A stretch of DNA of 64,000 nt from Salinicola acroporae (GTDB lineage Bacteria > Pseudomonadota > Gammaproteobacteria > Pseudomonadales > Halomonadaceae), in NCBI RefSeq assembly GCF_003206615.1, contig NZ_PZJW01000012.1, positions 62,001 through 126,000 on the forward strand. The letters are read 5' to 3'. Positions within the stretch are counted from its first letter, which is position 1. The number at the start of each line of letters is the position of its first letter. The notes under the pieces were generated by a model. The model searched no databases and had not been told where the DNA came from. It saw nothing but the letters and a program-made list of their open reading frames with translations. Position numbers and translations under genes: made by a program. Below are positions 25,238 to 34,791 of the stretch, one piece after another.

Positions 25238-25522
25238 GTGTTCATCGTTTCGCTCTCCTACAAGGTGTCGATCGACCAGGTCGAGGCGCATCTCGAAGGC
25301 CACATCGCTTGGCTGAAAAGCGCCTATCAACGCGAGATACTGCTGGCATCGGGGCGCAAGGTGCCACGTACCGGCGGCGTTCTGCTCGCTCGCGGGGATC
25401 GTGCCGCGCTCGAGGCATGTCTGGCCGAGGATCCGTTCAAAGTCCACGATCTTGCCGAGTACGAGATCGTCGAGTTCGAGCCTTCCCTCACGGCGCCAGG
25501 CCTGGAAGGGCTGCTGGAATAA
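25238..25522 (+). CDS. YciI-family protein
   Basis: A 94-residue YciI-like protein starting MFIVSLSYKVSIDQVEAHLEGHIAWLK, with the His of the EGHIAWL helix that is the proposed active site, and a closing strand pattern (FKVHDLAEYEIVEFEP). Function of the family is poorly known (small ferredoxin-like fold, some linked to dehydrochlorination). The start is GTG 25238 with AAGGA about nine bases upstream. Confidence 0.78.
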   Translation: MFIVSLSYKVSIDQVEAHLEGHIAWLKSAYQREILLASGRKVPRTGGVLLARGDRAALEACLAEDPFKVHDLAEYEIVEFEPSLTAPGLEGLLE

Positions 25523-25672
25523 GCCGCTATCCGCCACTACCCACACCAACGCTTTGCATGCTAATTTGGATGGTCCGCTGCCTGGGGTCCCGGGCAGTTC
25601 CCAACCGAGGTCGTCGACCGCCTGCCGCCCCACTCGCGGGTCAGGCATCATGGACTGTCAGGAGAAGTCGCA

Positions 25673-26773
25673 GTGTCCACTTCAGGTTTCGAAGCCCGCC
25701 TTTCTTCCAACCCTCTCGATGCCATGCTGCGCAACGAGATTCTTGCCAACCCGGGCTTCGGCCGCTACTTCACCGATCATATGGTACATGTACGCTGGAC
25801 CAAGTCGGACGGTTGGCAACGTGGCGAGATTCGCCCCTACGGACCGCTGCTGATCGACCCGGCCTCGCCGGTGCTGCACTACGGCCAGGAGATCTTCGAG
25901 GGCATCAAGGCCTACCGCCATGCCGACGGCTCGGTCTGGACCTTCCGCCCGGAGAAGAACGCGGCGCGCTTCCGCGCTTCCGCCCGCCGCCTGGCTCTGC
26001 CGCAACTCGACGACGAGACGTTCCTCGGATCGCTCAGAGCGCTGGTCGCCCAGGATGCCGACTGGGTGCCGACCCCGCGGAACGACACCGAGGAGTGCAG
26101 CCTCTACCTGCGTCCGTTCATGATCGGCAACGGCAAGTCGCTCGGCGTGAAGCCGGCCGCCGAGGTCGACTACTACCTGATCGCCTCGCCCGCCGCGTCC
26201 TATTTCAAGGGCGGCGGCAAGCCGGTCTCGATCTGGCTCTCCCAGCACTACAATCGCGCCGCGCCCGGCGGTACCGGCGCCGCCAAGTGCGGGGGCAACT
26301 ACGCGGCCTCCCTGCTGGCCCAGGCCGAGGCCGAATCCCACGGCTGCGACCAGGTCGCGTTTCTCGACGCGGCGGAGAACAAGTGGATCGAGGAGCTGGG
26401 TGGCATGAACCTGTTCTTCGTCTACCGCGATGGCCGTCTGGTGACGCCCGCGCTGACCGGCACGATCCTGGAAGGCGTCACCCGCGACTCGATCCTGGAG
26501 CTGGCCCGCGACGAAGGCCTCACGCCGGAGGAGCGCCCGATCAGCATCGACGAGTGGCGTGAAGGGGTCGCGAGCGGCGACATCGTCGAAGTGTTCGCCT
26601 GCGGCACCGCCGCCGTGATCACCCAGATCGGCCAGTTGCTGACCGAGGAAGACCGGATCGTGACGCCGCCCACCGATGGGGAGCCGGTCAGCGCGAAGCT
26701 GCGCAAGCGCCTGCTCGACATCCAGTACGGTCGCAGCGAGGACACCCGCGGCTGGCTGATGCAATTGGCCTGA
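25673..26773 (+). CDS. ilvE: Branched-chain amino acid aminotransferase IlvE
   Basis: A 366-residue fold-type IV PLP enzyme for the last step of Ile/Leu/Val synthesis, of the longer eukaryotic-like type. The PLP lysine is Lys205 in TGAAKCGGNYAAS; other family motifs are LHYGQEIFEGIKAYR, EECSLYLRPFMIG and EELGGMNLFFV. The start GTG 25673 is preceded by AGGAGAAGTCGCA. Large open frames in other frames and on the opposite strand here are shadows. It has its own 150-base leader. Confidence 0.94.
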   Translation: MSTSGFEARLSSNPLDAMLRNEILANPGFGRYFTDHMVHVRWTKSDGWQRGEIRPYGPLLIDPASPVLHYGQEIFEGIKAYRHADGSVWTFRPEKNAARFRASARRLALPQLDDETFLGSLRALVAQDADWVPTPRNDTEECSLYLRPFMIGNGKSLGVKPAAEVDYYLIASPAASYFKGGGKPVSIWLSQHYNRAAPGGTGAAKCGGNYAASLLAQAEAESHGCDQVAFLDAAENKWIEELGGMNLFFVYRDGRLVTPALTGTILEGVTRDSILELARDEGLTPEERPISIDEWREGVASGDIVEVFACGTAAVITQIGQLLTEEDRIVTPPTDGEPVSAKLRKRLLDIQYGRSEDTRGWLMQLA

Positions 26774-26901
26774 TGCGAGTGGCCCGATTTCGTCCTAAGC
26801 TGCTGTAAGCACTGGATCGCTCGCCGGTCCCGAAACGACCGCCCTCCGGCGGTCGCTTCGTCTGGAGAGCCTCGACGCCCATTGATGAAAAGGATGATGC
26901 A

Positions 26902-27642
26902 ATGAAACCCGTGATGATCATCACCGGTGCCGGCCGCGGCATTGGCGCCGCTACTGCGATCATGGCCGCCCAGAAAGGCTACGCCGTGGCCGTGAACTAT
27001 CGCAGCGACAAGGCTTCCGCCGACAAGGTGGTCGCCGAGATCGAATCCGATGGCGGCCGCGCCATCGCGGTTCAGGCCGATGTCGTCGACGAAGCCGCCA
27101 TCGTCGCCATGTTCGAGACGGTCGATCGCGAGCTGGGCCGGGTCGACGTGCTGGTCAACAACGCCGGAGTGGTCGACCAGATCGGCCGTGTCGACGAGAT
27201 GAGCTTCGAACGCGTCGACCGGATGATGAAGATCAACGTGGTCGGACCGTTCATCTGTGCGCGAGAGGCGATCAAGCGCATGTCCACCCGCCACGGCGGC
27301 AACGGCGGCGCCATCGTCAACGTCGGTTCCGCCGCCTCGCACCTCGGCGGTGCCGGCGAGTACGTCGACTACGCCGCTTCCAAGGGCGCCATCGACACCA
27401 TGACCGAGGGCCTGGCCAAGGAGGTCGCCGGCGAGGGCATCCGCGTCAACACCGTGCGCCCCGGGGTGATCCGCACCACCATCCACGCCAGCGGCGGCAA
27501 CCCGGACAAGCCCAATGTCGCCGGCTCGGTGATTCCGATGGGCCGTATCGGCGAGCCGGAAGAGATCGCCAACGCGGTACTATGGCTGGCCGAAGCCGGG
27601 TTCACGACCGGGGCGCTGGTCGACGTCGACGGCGGCGTTTAG
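26902..27642 (+). CDS. SDR-family oxidoreductase
   Basis: A 246-residue classical short-chain dehydrogenase/reductase. NAD(P)-binding TGAGRGIGAA, the NNAG motif, Ser in VNVGSAAS and the catalytic YAASK are present, with C-terminal GALVDVDGGV. The sequence VNYRSDKASADKVV after strand two favours NADPH. The substrate is unknown; it resembles the YgfF/glucose-1-dehydrogenase-like sugar group. A simple monocistronic gene with AGGATGATGCA before ATG. Confidence 0.88.
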   Translation: MKPVMIITGAGRGIGAATAIMAAQKGYAVAVNYRSDKASADKVVAEIESDGGRAIAVQADVVDEAAIVAMFETVDRELGRVDVLVNNAGVVDQIGRVDEMSFERVDRMMKINVVGPFICAREAIKRMSTRHGGNGGAIVNVGSAASHLGGAGEYVDYAASKGAIDTMTEGLAKEVAGEGIRVNTVRPGVIRTTIHASGGNPDKPNVAGSVIPMGRIGEPEEIANAVLWLAEAGFTTGALVDVDGGV

Positions 27643-27885
27643 GAGAGGTCGGGCCTGCGCGAGCGACTGGCGTTGTTGCACGCCGCGTGCGGGCCTCGCC
27701 GAACCCCCTGTCATGTCTCGTTCCTTACGCGTCGCGCGCCTAGCCATTCATCTCGCCCGGCGCCGATTCAGGTAACATTGGTAACTCGCAACCCGGGCTC
27801 TTAGCTCTTAGCCGGGATTGGCTTTCTTCCCGCTTCCAGGCGCGAAGCGCCGCTCTTACCGCTTAACGCTCCCCGAAGGGGATTT

Positions 27886-28317
27886 ATGACCAAGGTCGAT
27901 TTCTACATCCTGCCCGATACCACGCTGGAAGCCCGGCTGACCTTCGCCTGTCGACTGGCGGAGACGATCTATCGCAAGGGTTACCAGCTGCATATCCACA
28001 CCCAGGACGAAGCCATGGCTCGCGAGCTCGACGAGCTGTTGTGGACGTTCCGCGAGGATAGCTACGTCCCGCATCGGGTCGCGGGAGACGAGATGGACCC
28101 TGCCCCACCGGTCACCATCGGCTGGGAAGCCGTGCCGGAACCGGGCGTGCAGGCGATGCTCAATCTGAACGACGAGATTCCCGAGTGGTTCTCGCGGCTG
28201 GAGCGCGTCGCCGAGATCATCAACCAGCACCAGGACGTGCTGCGCACCAAGCGCGCCTGCTGGAAGACCTACAAGGATCGGGGGTATCGGGTCGAGGCGC
28301 ACAAGCTGGGGCAGTGA
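27886..28317 (+). CDS. holC: DNA polymerase III chi subunit HolC
   Basis: A 143-residue chi subunit that links the clamp loader to SSB. It opens TKVDFYILPDTTLEARLTFACRLAETIYRKG and has the HTQDEAMARELDELLWTFREDSYVPHR motif typical of the family. In relatives it sits between pepA and valS; here three genes separate it from pepA and one from valS. The ribosome site is GAAGGGGATTT. Confidence 0.92.
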   Translation: MTKVDFYILPDTTLEARLTFACRLAETIYRKGYQLHIHTQDEAMARELDELLWTFREDSYVPHRVAGDEMDPAPPVTIGWEAVPEPGVQAMLNLNDEIPEWFSRLERVAEIINQHQDVLRTKRACWKTYKDRGYRVEAHKLGQ

Positions 28318-28355
28318 GCCCCAGCCTGGCGCCTGCCTCTCGATGAGGGCGTGAT

Positions 28356-29993
28356 CTACAGCTTGAAGATCTGAATCGCCTCGCGCATTGCTACCGATCG
28401 CTCCCGCAGGACATCCGCCATGCTCGAGGTCTGCTCGACCAGCGCGGCGTTCTGCTGAGTGGTCTGGTCGAGCTGGGACACGGCGTCGTTGATCTGCTCG
28501 ATACCACCGGTCTGTTCCAGTGCTGCATTGGCAATCTGGTCGAACAGCGTATCGATCTCGCGGATCTGGCCATCGATTTCCTGCATCTGCGCCTTGGCAT
28601 CGTTGACTCGCGTCGCGCCGGTGGCCACCTGAGCATTGGAGGTCTCGATCAGCCGCTTGATGTCCTGTGCGGCCGTCGCCGAGCGGTTGGCCAACTGCCT
28701 CACCTCACCGGCCACGACCGCGAAGCCGCGTCCATGCTCACCGGCACGCGCCGCCTCGACCGACGCATTCAATGCCAGGATATTGGTCTGGAACGCGATG
28801 TTGTCGATCAACCCGATGATCTCGGTGATCTGATTGGCGCCATGGCGAATCTCCTGCATCGACTCCACCGCGCCGAGAATCGCCCGCTGGCCGGTCTGAG
28901 AGGTCTCTCCGGTCAGCTCCACCAGCGCACGGGCGCGCTTGGCGTTATCAGCGCTGTGACGGGTCGTCGCGGTCATCTCTTCCATGCTGGTCGAGGTCTG
29001 CTGGAGCGCCGCGGCCTGTTCCTCGGTGCGCGATGCCAACTCCTGATTGCCGGCCGCGATCTCCTCGGCGCCCTGGCCAACGTCCAGACTCGACGCCTGG
29101 ATATTCCCCACGGCCGCCCGCAGGCGATCCCGCATGCGCTGGATATCGCCCAGCAGGCTGTGCGCGTACCGACGATCCAGCGCGATATCGACACCCAGAT
29201 CGCCACCGGCGATACGTTCCACCACGCCGGCGGTGTAGGCCGGCTCGCCGCCGAGCCGGCGCAGTACCTGAGCGATCATGAACCAGAAAGCGATCGTCAC
29301 CAGAGCACCGGCAATCAGGCTGACGAGTGCCGAACGCAGCAGTTGCGCCATGACATGAACGTCGACGTCGCCCATGAAGACACCACTGGCCGCGTAGACG
29401 CCCCAGGGTTTGAAAGCTTCCACGAACGAGTGAACGCGTGGCTGCGCCGATGAGCCACGGGCGAAGTTGGAGCGATAGTCGACAAAGCCCTGACCGTTGG
29501 CCCGCGCTGCCTGGATCATATCGACGAAGATCAGCTTGCCGGTGGGGTCCGTCGCCTTGGACACGTCCTGGCCCTGCTCACGCTTGGGATGGGCACGAAT
29601 ATGCAGATCCTTGCCGAAGACGTAGATGTAGTTGTTGCCGCCCTCGAAGCGAATCTCCCGAATGGCGTCGAACGCCTGCGCCTGCGCCTCGGCTTCACTG
29701 ATTTCGCCGCGTTCGGCGCGCTGCCGGTAATGCGCCATCAATGACACCGACATCTCCACCGCGGTCATCATGCGCTTCTCACGCTCCTTGATCAGCGCAC
29801 TACGCATCTGCAACGCATTGGTGACCAGCATCGCGATCAGGATCAGCCACAGCACGGCGATGCCGATCCATCGCTGCCGGCGCAGCGACACGCCCCTGCG
29901 CGCCGTGCCATCGGCCGGCAGTAAGACGTCACTCCTGCCCGCCTCTCCCTCGATGCCGCCCGCGGCAGCCTGATATTCCGTTGCCTGGTTCAT
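28356..29993 (-). CDS. Methyl-accepting chemotaxis protein with Cache sensor domain
   Basis: A 545-residue chemoreceptor: N-terminal cytoplasmic tail, membrane helix about residues 43-61, a periplasmic single-Cache (sCache_2-like) domain about 65-215 (NNYIYVFGKDLHIRAHP, GFVDYRSNFARG), a second helix about 222-245, HAMP, and the signalling hairpin with EIIGLIDNIAFQTNILALNA. There is no C-terminal NWETF-type pentapeptide. Ligand unknown; Cache domains of this form often bind small organic acids. A perfect palindrome lies about 40 bases upstream. Convergent with holC. Confidence 0.92.
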   Translation of the reverse strand: MNQATEYQAAAGGIEGEAGRSDVLLPADGTARRGVSLRRQRWIGIAVLWLILIAMLVTNALQMRSALIKEREKRMMTAVEMSVSLMAHYRQRAERGEISEAEAQAQAFDAIREIRFEGGNNYIYVFGKDLHIRAHPKREQGQDVSKATDPTGKLIFVDMIQAARANGQGFVDYRSNFARGSSAQPRVHSFVEAFKPWGVYAASGVFMGDVDVHVMAQLLRSALVSLIAGALVTIAFWFMIAQVLRRLGGEPAYTAGVVERIAGGDLGVDIALDRRYAHSLLGDIQRMRDRLRAAVGNIQASSLDVGQGAEEIAAGNQELASRTEEQAAALQQTSTSMEEMTATTRHSADNAKRARALVELTGETSQTGQRAILGAVESMQEIRHGANQITEIIGLIDNIAFQTNILALNASVEAARAGEHGRGFAVVAGEVRQLANRSATAAQDIKRLIETSNAQVATGATRVNDAKAQMQEIDGQIREIDTLFDQIANAALEQTGGIEQINDAVSQLDQTTQQNAALVEQTSSMADVLRERSVAMREAIQIFKL

Positions 29994-30031
29994 GTGTTAT
30001 CGAATGCTCCCTGTCATCTATCCAGCTATCA

Positions 30032-30051
30032 CATACGACTAAAGTCGTATG
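30032..30051 (-). promoter_or_regulatory. Inverted repeat upstream of the chemoreceptor gene
   Basis: CATACGAC and GTCGTATG form a perfect 8-bp inverted repeat with TAAA between, 39-58 bases upstream of the chemoreceptor start. The form suits a dimeric regulator such as a LuxR-type response regulator. The regulator is not identified. Confidence 0.5.
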
Positions 30052-30115
30052 CCGAAGCGGCTTTATCGCCCCGAGAGCAAGGAGATTGAGTTTTGTTGCT
30101 AAATAAAGCGGCTCC

Positions 30116-30145
30116 CTGACGCCACCCTTGCTCAAGCGTTATAAT
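30116..30145 (+). promoter_or_regulatory. Candidate sigma-70 promoter of valS
   Basis: CTGACG (30116-30121) and TATAAT (30140-30145) are 18 bases apart, ending 119 bases upstream of the valS start. No T-box or other leader structure was recognised. Confidence 0.5.
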
Positions 30146-30264
30146 CCCCGCCATTTTCGCGACGCCACGCCTCGATCCCGCGTCCGGGATGCTGCAATCC
30201 CGGACCGAGACCCGAGGCGCGGCGCCTGCCATCGACACCGATTGCCGAGCCCGATATAGCCGCC

Positions 30265-33120
30265 ATGGACAAGACCTACCAACCCGATCAGATCGAAACC
30301 CGCTGGTACGAGAGCTGGGAAGCCGACAACCGTTTCGCCCCGAGTGGTCAGGGCGAGCCGTTCTCGATCATGATCCCGCCGCCCAACGTGACCGGCAGCC
30401 TGCACATGGGCCACGCCTTCCAGGACACGATCATGGACACGCTGGTGCGCTGGAAGCGCATGCGCGGCAACAACACCCTGTGGCAGGTGGGAACGGATCA
30501 CGCCGGCATCGCCACCCAGATGCTGGTAGAGCGCAAGCTGGCCGCGGAGACCGGCCAGTCGCGTCACGACCTGGGGCGCGAGGCGTTCATCGACAAGATC
30601 TGGGAATGGAAGGAAGAGTCCGGCGGCCATATCACCCGCCAGTTGCGCCGGATGGGCGCCAGCGTCGACTGGAGCCGCGAGCGCTTCACCATGGACGACG
30701 GCTTCTACCAGGCGGTGCAGGAGGTCTTCGTCAAGCTGTTCGACGAGGGCCTGATCTATCGCGGCAAGCGCCTGGTCAACTGGGACCCGACCCTGCATAC
30801 CGCGATCTCCGACCTGGAGGTGGAAAACCGCGAGCAGCAGGGCCAGTTCTGGCACTTCCGCTATCCGCTGGCCGATGGCGTCACCACCGCCGACGGCAAG
30901 GACTACCTGGTCGTCGCCACCACCCGTCCGGAGACGCTGCTGGGCGATACCGGCGTGGCGGTCAATCCGGAAGACCCGCGCTATGCGTCGCTGATCGGCA
31001 AGTTCATCGAGCTGCCGCTGGTCGGCCGCCGGATTCCGGTGATCGCCGACGAGCATGCCGACATGGAGAAGGGCTCGGGTTGCGTCAAGATCACCCCGGC
31101 CCACGACTTCAACGACTACGAGGTCGGCAAGCGCCACGACCACGCCCTGATCAACGTATTCTCGCAGGATGCGACCATTCTCGAACGCGCCGAGGCGTTC
31201 GACCTGCAGGGACGCCCGCTGCCGGACGTCGACGTCACGCTGCCTGGCGCCTACGCGGGGCTGGATCGTTACGTGGCGCGGGAACGCATCGTCGCCGACA
31301 TGGAAGCCGCCGGGCTGCTCGAGCAGATCGAGACGGTCACCAATACCCTGCCCTACGGAGACCGCTCCGGCGATGTCATCGAGCCGCTGCTGACGGACCA
31401 GTGGTTCGTCGCCGTCGAGAAGCTGGCCAAGCCGGCCATCGAAGCGGTGGAGAACGGCGACATCGAGTTCGTGCCCAAGAACTACGAGAACATGTACTTC
31501 GCCTGGATGCGCGACCTGCAGGACTGGTGTATCTCCCGCCAGCTGTGGTGGGGCCACCGCATTCCCGCCTGGTACGACGCCGAGGGTAATATCTTCGTCG
31601 CCCGAACCGAGCAGGAGGCCCGCGAGAAGTACGCCATCGCAGACGGGGTGACCCTGACCCAGGACGACGATGTCCTCGACACCTGGTTCAGCTCCGGGCT
31701 ATGGACCTTCGGCACCCTGGGCTGGCCCGAGAAGACACCGGAGCTCGAGACCTTCCACTCCACCAGCGTGCTGGTGACCGGCTTCGACATCATCTTCTTC
31801 TGGGTCGCCCGGATGATCATGCTGACCGGCCACTTCACCGGCCAGGTGCCGTTCAAGACCGTCTATGTCCACGGCCTGGTGCGCGACAGCCAGGGCCAGA
31901 AGATGTCCAAGTCCAAGGGTAACGTGCTCGACCCCATCGATCTGATCGACGGCATCGACCTCGAGACCCTGGTGGCCAAGCGCACCGGCAACATGATGCA
32001 GCCGCAGAAGGCACGGGCGATCGAGAAGGCCACTCGTAGCGAGTTCCCCGACGGCATCGAGGCCCACGGCACCGATGCCCTGCGCTACACCTTCCTGTCG
32101 CTGGCCACCACCGGTCGCGACATCAAGTTCGACATGGGCCGCCTCGACGGCTACCGCAACTTCTGCAACAAGCTGTGGAACGCCTCCCGTTACGTGCTGA
32201 TGAACGCCGAGGACCAGGATGTCGGCCTCGGCGGCGAGAGCGTGGCGCTGTCGCTGGCGGATCGCTGGATCATCTCCCGACTGCAGCAGACCGAAGCGCA
32301 GGTCACCCGGGCGCTGGAGGAGTATCGCTTCGACCACGCCTCCCAGGCGCTCTACGACTTCGTCTGGAACGAGTACTGCGACTGGTACCTGGAGCTCTCC
32401 AAGCCGGTACTGTGGGACGAGAACGCCTCGGCGGAGGCTAAGCGCGGCACCCGCCGCACCCTGGTACGCGTGCTCGAGGTGATTCTGCGCCTGGCGCACC
32501 CGATGATGCCGTTCATCAGCGAGGAGATCTGGCAGCGCGTGGCGCCCCTTGCGGGCACGGCCTCCGCCAAGGATGCGACGAGCCTGATGATCCAGCCGTG
32601 GCCGGAAGCGGATGACTCGCGCATCGACGAGCAATCCATTCGCGATATCGAATGGCTCAAGGGGGTGATCGTCGCGGTGCGCAACATCCGCGCCGAGATG
32701 AACATCGCCCCCGGCAAGCCGCTGGATGCGCTGCTGACCAAGGGCGTTGCCGGCGACCGCGAGCGCCTCGCCGCCAACCGGTTGTTCCTGGCCAAGCTGG
32801 CCAAGCTGGAAAGCGTGACCTGGCTCGACGACCCGGCCGAGGCGCCCCTGTCCGCCACCCAGTTGGTGGGCGACATGGAAGTGCTGGTACCGATGGCCGA
32901 CCTGATCGACAAGGACGCCGAGATGCAACGGCTGGCCAAGGAGATCGACAAGCAGGACAAGCTGATCGTCGGCATCGAGAAGAAGCTCGGCAACGAGAGC
33001 TTCACTGCCAAGGCACCCGAGGCCGTGGTCGAGAAGGAGCGCGGCAAGCTCAAGGAGTACCTGGCGGCGCGCCAGCACCTGGTCGAGCAGCGCAACAAGA
33101 TCGCCGAACTCGGCAACTAG
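30265..33120 (+). CDS. valS: Valyl-tRNA synthetase
   Basis: A 951-residue class I synthetase. The HIGH motif appears as HMGH (residues 47-50, in [15 protein letters not shown]) and KMSKS at about residues 546-550. The editing domain ([22 protein letters not shown]) and the C-terminal valine-type coiled coil (residues about 885-950, [20 protein letters not shown]) are complete. Normal length for ValRS. A terminator follows at 33146. Confidence 0.97.
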   Translation: MDKTYQPDQIETRWYESWEADNRFAPSGQGEPFSIMIPPPNVTGSLHMGHAFQDTIMDTLVRWKRMRGNNTLWQVGTDHAGIATQMLVERKLAAETGQSRHDLGREAFIDKIWEWKEESGGHITRQLRRMGASVDWSRERFTMDDGFYQAVQEVFVKLFDEGLIYRGKRLVNWDPTLHTAISDLEVENREQQGQFWHFRYPLADGVTTADGKDYLVVATTRPETLLGDTGVAVNPEDPRYASLIGKFIELPLVGRRIPVIADEHADMEKGSGCVKITPAHDFNDYEVGKRHDHALINVFSQDATILERAEAFDLQGRPLPDVDVTLPGAYAGLDRYVARERIVADMEAAGLLEQIETVTNTLPYGDRSGDVIEPLLTDQWFVAVEKLAKPAIEAVENGDIEFVPKNYENMYFAWMRDLQDWCISRQLWWGHRIPAWYDAEGNIFVARTEQEAREKYAIADGVTLTQDDDVLDTWFSSGLWTFGTLGWPEKTPELETFHSTSVLVTGFDIIFFWVARMIMLTGHFTGQVPFKTVYVHGLVRDSQGQKMSKSKGNVLDPIDLIDGIDLETLVAKRTGNMMQPQKARAIEKATRSEFPDGIEAHGTDALRYTFLSLATTGRDIKFDMGRLDGYRNFCNKLWNASRYVLMNAEDQDVGLGGESVALSLADRWIISRLQQTEAQVTRALEEYRFDHASQALYDFVWNEYCDWYLELSKPVLWDENASAEAKRGTRRTLVRVLEVILRLAHPMMPFISEEIWQRVAPLAGTASAKDATSLMIQPWPEADDSRIDEQSIRDIEWLKGVIVAVRNIRAEMNIAPGKPLDALLTKGVAGDRERLAANRLFLAKLAKLESVTWLDDPAEAPLSATQLVGDMEVLVPMADLIDKDAEMQRLAKEIDKQDKLIVGIEKKLGNESFTAKAPEAVVEKERGKLKEYLAARQHLVEQRNKIAELGN

Positions 33121-33145
33121 GCGCTTCCCCCCCTCGCGCCAGTCG

Positions 33146-33177
33146 GACGCCGGCCCTGCCAAGGGCCGGCGTCTTTT
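33146..33177 (+). terminator. Rho-independent terminator of valS
   Basis: A perfect 12-bp stem (GACGCCGGCCCT) with a GCCA loop followed by TTTT, 25 bases after the valS stop. Confidence 0.85.
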
Positions 33178-33288
33178 CGTCCAGGCCAATGAAAAAAGCG
33201 GCGGCGGCGAATCGGGACCAGTTTAGAAACACTGTTCCTTATGCTGGGCTTAAATTATAATGGCGAAAAGTCACACCGAGCCTTCGTC

Positions 33289-34002
33289 ATGAATATCCGC
33301 CGAATCCTCTTCTACAACCTGCTCGCCCTCGTGCTGGTCATCAGTTGGTGGCTCCCGACCGTGCTGTTCTGGACCCGGCTGGACGACGACGTGTTTTTCT
33401 TCTTCAACCAGTTCATCGGGCCCGTCTACCCCCACTGGACGGAGCTCCTGGCGGTACTCAACACCCGAGCGTTCGACAAGATCCTGTTCGGTATGCTGCT
33501 GGGGATCCTGTGCATGGCCATGCTTCGCGACCGTAACGGCGGGTGGCCGAAGTGGCTGGCCATTGGCCTGGTCATGTCCGCCGTTGCCGCGACGCTTGGT
33601 GCGCTGCTGCACGAGCATCTGCTGATGGTGCGCCCCAGCCCGACGTTGTGGCACGGCCAGGTCAACCTCCTGAGCGATTACACCTCGCTCCACGCCAAGG
33701 ATTCGGCATCCGACAGCTTCCCGAGCGATCACGGGCTGATGGCGATGGTCTTCGCCAGCTTCATGCTGCGCTTCGCCGACCGGCTGACGGCAGCGCTGGC
33801 CGTCACCCTGACGGGCTTGGTCACGCTGCCGCGAATCATGGTCGGCGCGCACTGGGTCAGCGATGTCTATCTGGGGTCGCTGGCGATCGCCCTGGTGGTC
33901 CTGCCCTGGGTACTTTGCAACGCCTGGATCGTGCGGCTGATCAACGGCATGGCAGCGGCATTCGACACCCTCTATCGGCGCTTTCGCCCGAGCCACTTCT
34001 GA
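33289..34002 (+). CDS. lpxT: LpxT-like PAP2 family protein (first of two)
   Basis: A 237-residue membrane protein with the PAP2 phosphatase signature: RPSPT, the SFPSDHG central His, and RIMVGAHWVSD (Rx5Hx3D). The overall plan (FFFFNQF, LAVLNTRAFDKI, KDSASDSFPSDHG, LPWVL) closely follows E. coli LpxT, which moves a phosphate from undecaprenyl diphosphate to lipid A at the periplasmic face. Start taken at ATG 33289; the frame is open to 33241 and neither start has a strong ribosome site. Tandem with a paralogue. Confidence 0.78.
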   Translation: MNIRRILFYNLLALVLVISWWLPTVLFWTRLDDDVFFFFNQFIGPVYPHWTELLAVLNTRAFDKILFGMLLGILCMAMLRDRNGGWPKWLAIGLVMSAVAATLGALLHEHLLMVRPSPTLWHGQVNLLSDYTSLHAKDSASDSFPSDHGLMAMVFASFMLRFADRLTAALAVTLTGLVTLPRIMVGAHWVSDVYLGSLAIALVVLPWVLCNAWIVRLINGMAAAFDTLYRRFRPSHF

Positions 34003-34012
34003 GGAATTGGTC

Positions 34013-34729
34013 ATGACAACGACGCGGATAGACCTCAAACGCATCATCGCCTTCAACCTGGCCGGCCTCGTGCTGCTGCTGAGCTGGGCGCTGCCCCACG
34101 GGCTGCCCTGGACCGACCTGGACGACAGGATCTTCTGGGCTTTCAACCAGTGGATCACCCCCGAAAATGGACTCTGGAACGATACGCTGGCACTACTCAA
34201 CACGCGCTTCTTCGATGCCGCGTCGTTTGGCGTCATGGGCGTGCTGTTCGCCGTCGCCATGCGCCGCGATCCGCGACCCGACCGGGTGCGTCGCTGGTTC
34301 GGCATCGGCGTGACGATGCTGCTGACCGCCGGCGTCATTGCGGTAGTCACCAACAAGGCGATCACCTACGGGCATCCCAGCCCGACACGATTCTTCGCAC
34401 ACGCCGCCCACCTGACGGATATCGTCTCGATCCCCACCAAGGATTCGGCGTCGAACAGTTTCCCCGGTGACCATGGGCTGATGTTGATGATCTTCGCCGG
34501 ATTCATGCTGCGCTTTGCCGATCGCCGCACTGCCGGCTGGAGCGTGGCCTTCGTGATGCTGCTGAGCGCACCAAGGATCATGGTCGGCGCGCACTGGTTC
34601 AGCGATGTCTACATGGGCGCGCTTAGCATCGCGCTGCTGGCCCTGCCCTGGGTCCTGTGCACGCCGGTGGCGACCACCGTGACGACGCTGGTCCAGCGCG
34701 GGCTTTCACGCCTGCCACTGCCCCGCTGA
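34013..34729 (+). CDS. lpxT: LpxT-like PAP2 family protein (second of two)
   Basis: A 238-residue paralogue of the preceding gene, starting ten bases after its stop with GAGGAA before the ATG. It is closer to E. coli LpxT: GHPSPTRFF, SIPTKDSASNSFPGDHGLMLMIF, RIMVGAHWFSDVYMGALSIALLALPWVLCTP. All PAP2 residues are intact. Role by family: lipid A 1-diphosphate formation coupled to undecaprenyl phosphate recycling. Two co-transcribed copies are unusual and may differ in acceptor lipid. Confidence 0.82.
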   Translation: MTTTRIDLKRIIAFNLAGLVLLLSWALPHGLPWTDLDDRIFWAFNQWITPENGLWNDTLALLNTRFFDAASFGVMGVLFAVAMRRDPRPDRVRRWFGIGVTMLLTAGVIAVVTNKAITYGHPSPTRFFAHAAHLTDIVSIPTKDSASNSFPGDHGLMLMIFAGFMLRFADRRTAGWSVAFVMLLSAPRIMVGAHWFSDVYMGALSIALLALPWVLCTPVATTVTTLVQRGLSRLPLPR

Positions 34730-34791
34730 GCGCACACCGGCCTGAGGTGGAAACGAAGCGCTTCCCTCCGCCGCTTCAGCGGCGATTCCCT

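Noticed and set aside
25309-26562. A 417-codon plus-strand frame overlapping ilvE
   Set aside because: It is rich in Arg/Pro/Gly as out-of-frame GC-rich DNA is, has no ribosome site or domain, and ilvE in the overlapping frame is certain.
30139-31557. A 472-codon frame antisense to valS
   Set aside because: Shadow of valS; no family pattern and no promoter or ribosome site.
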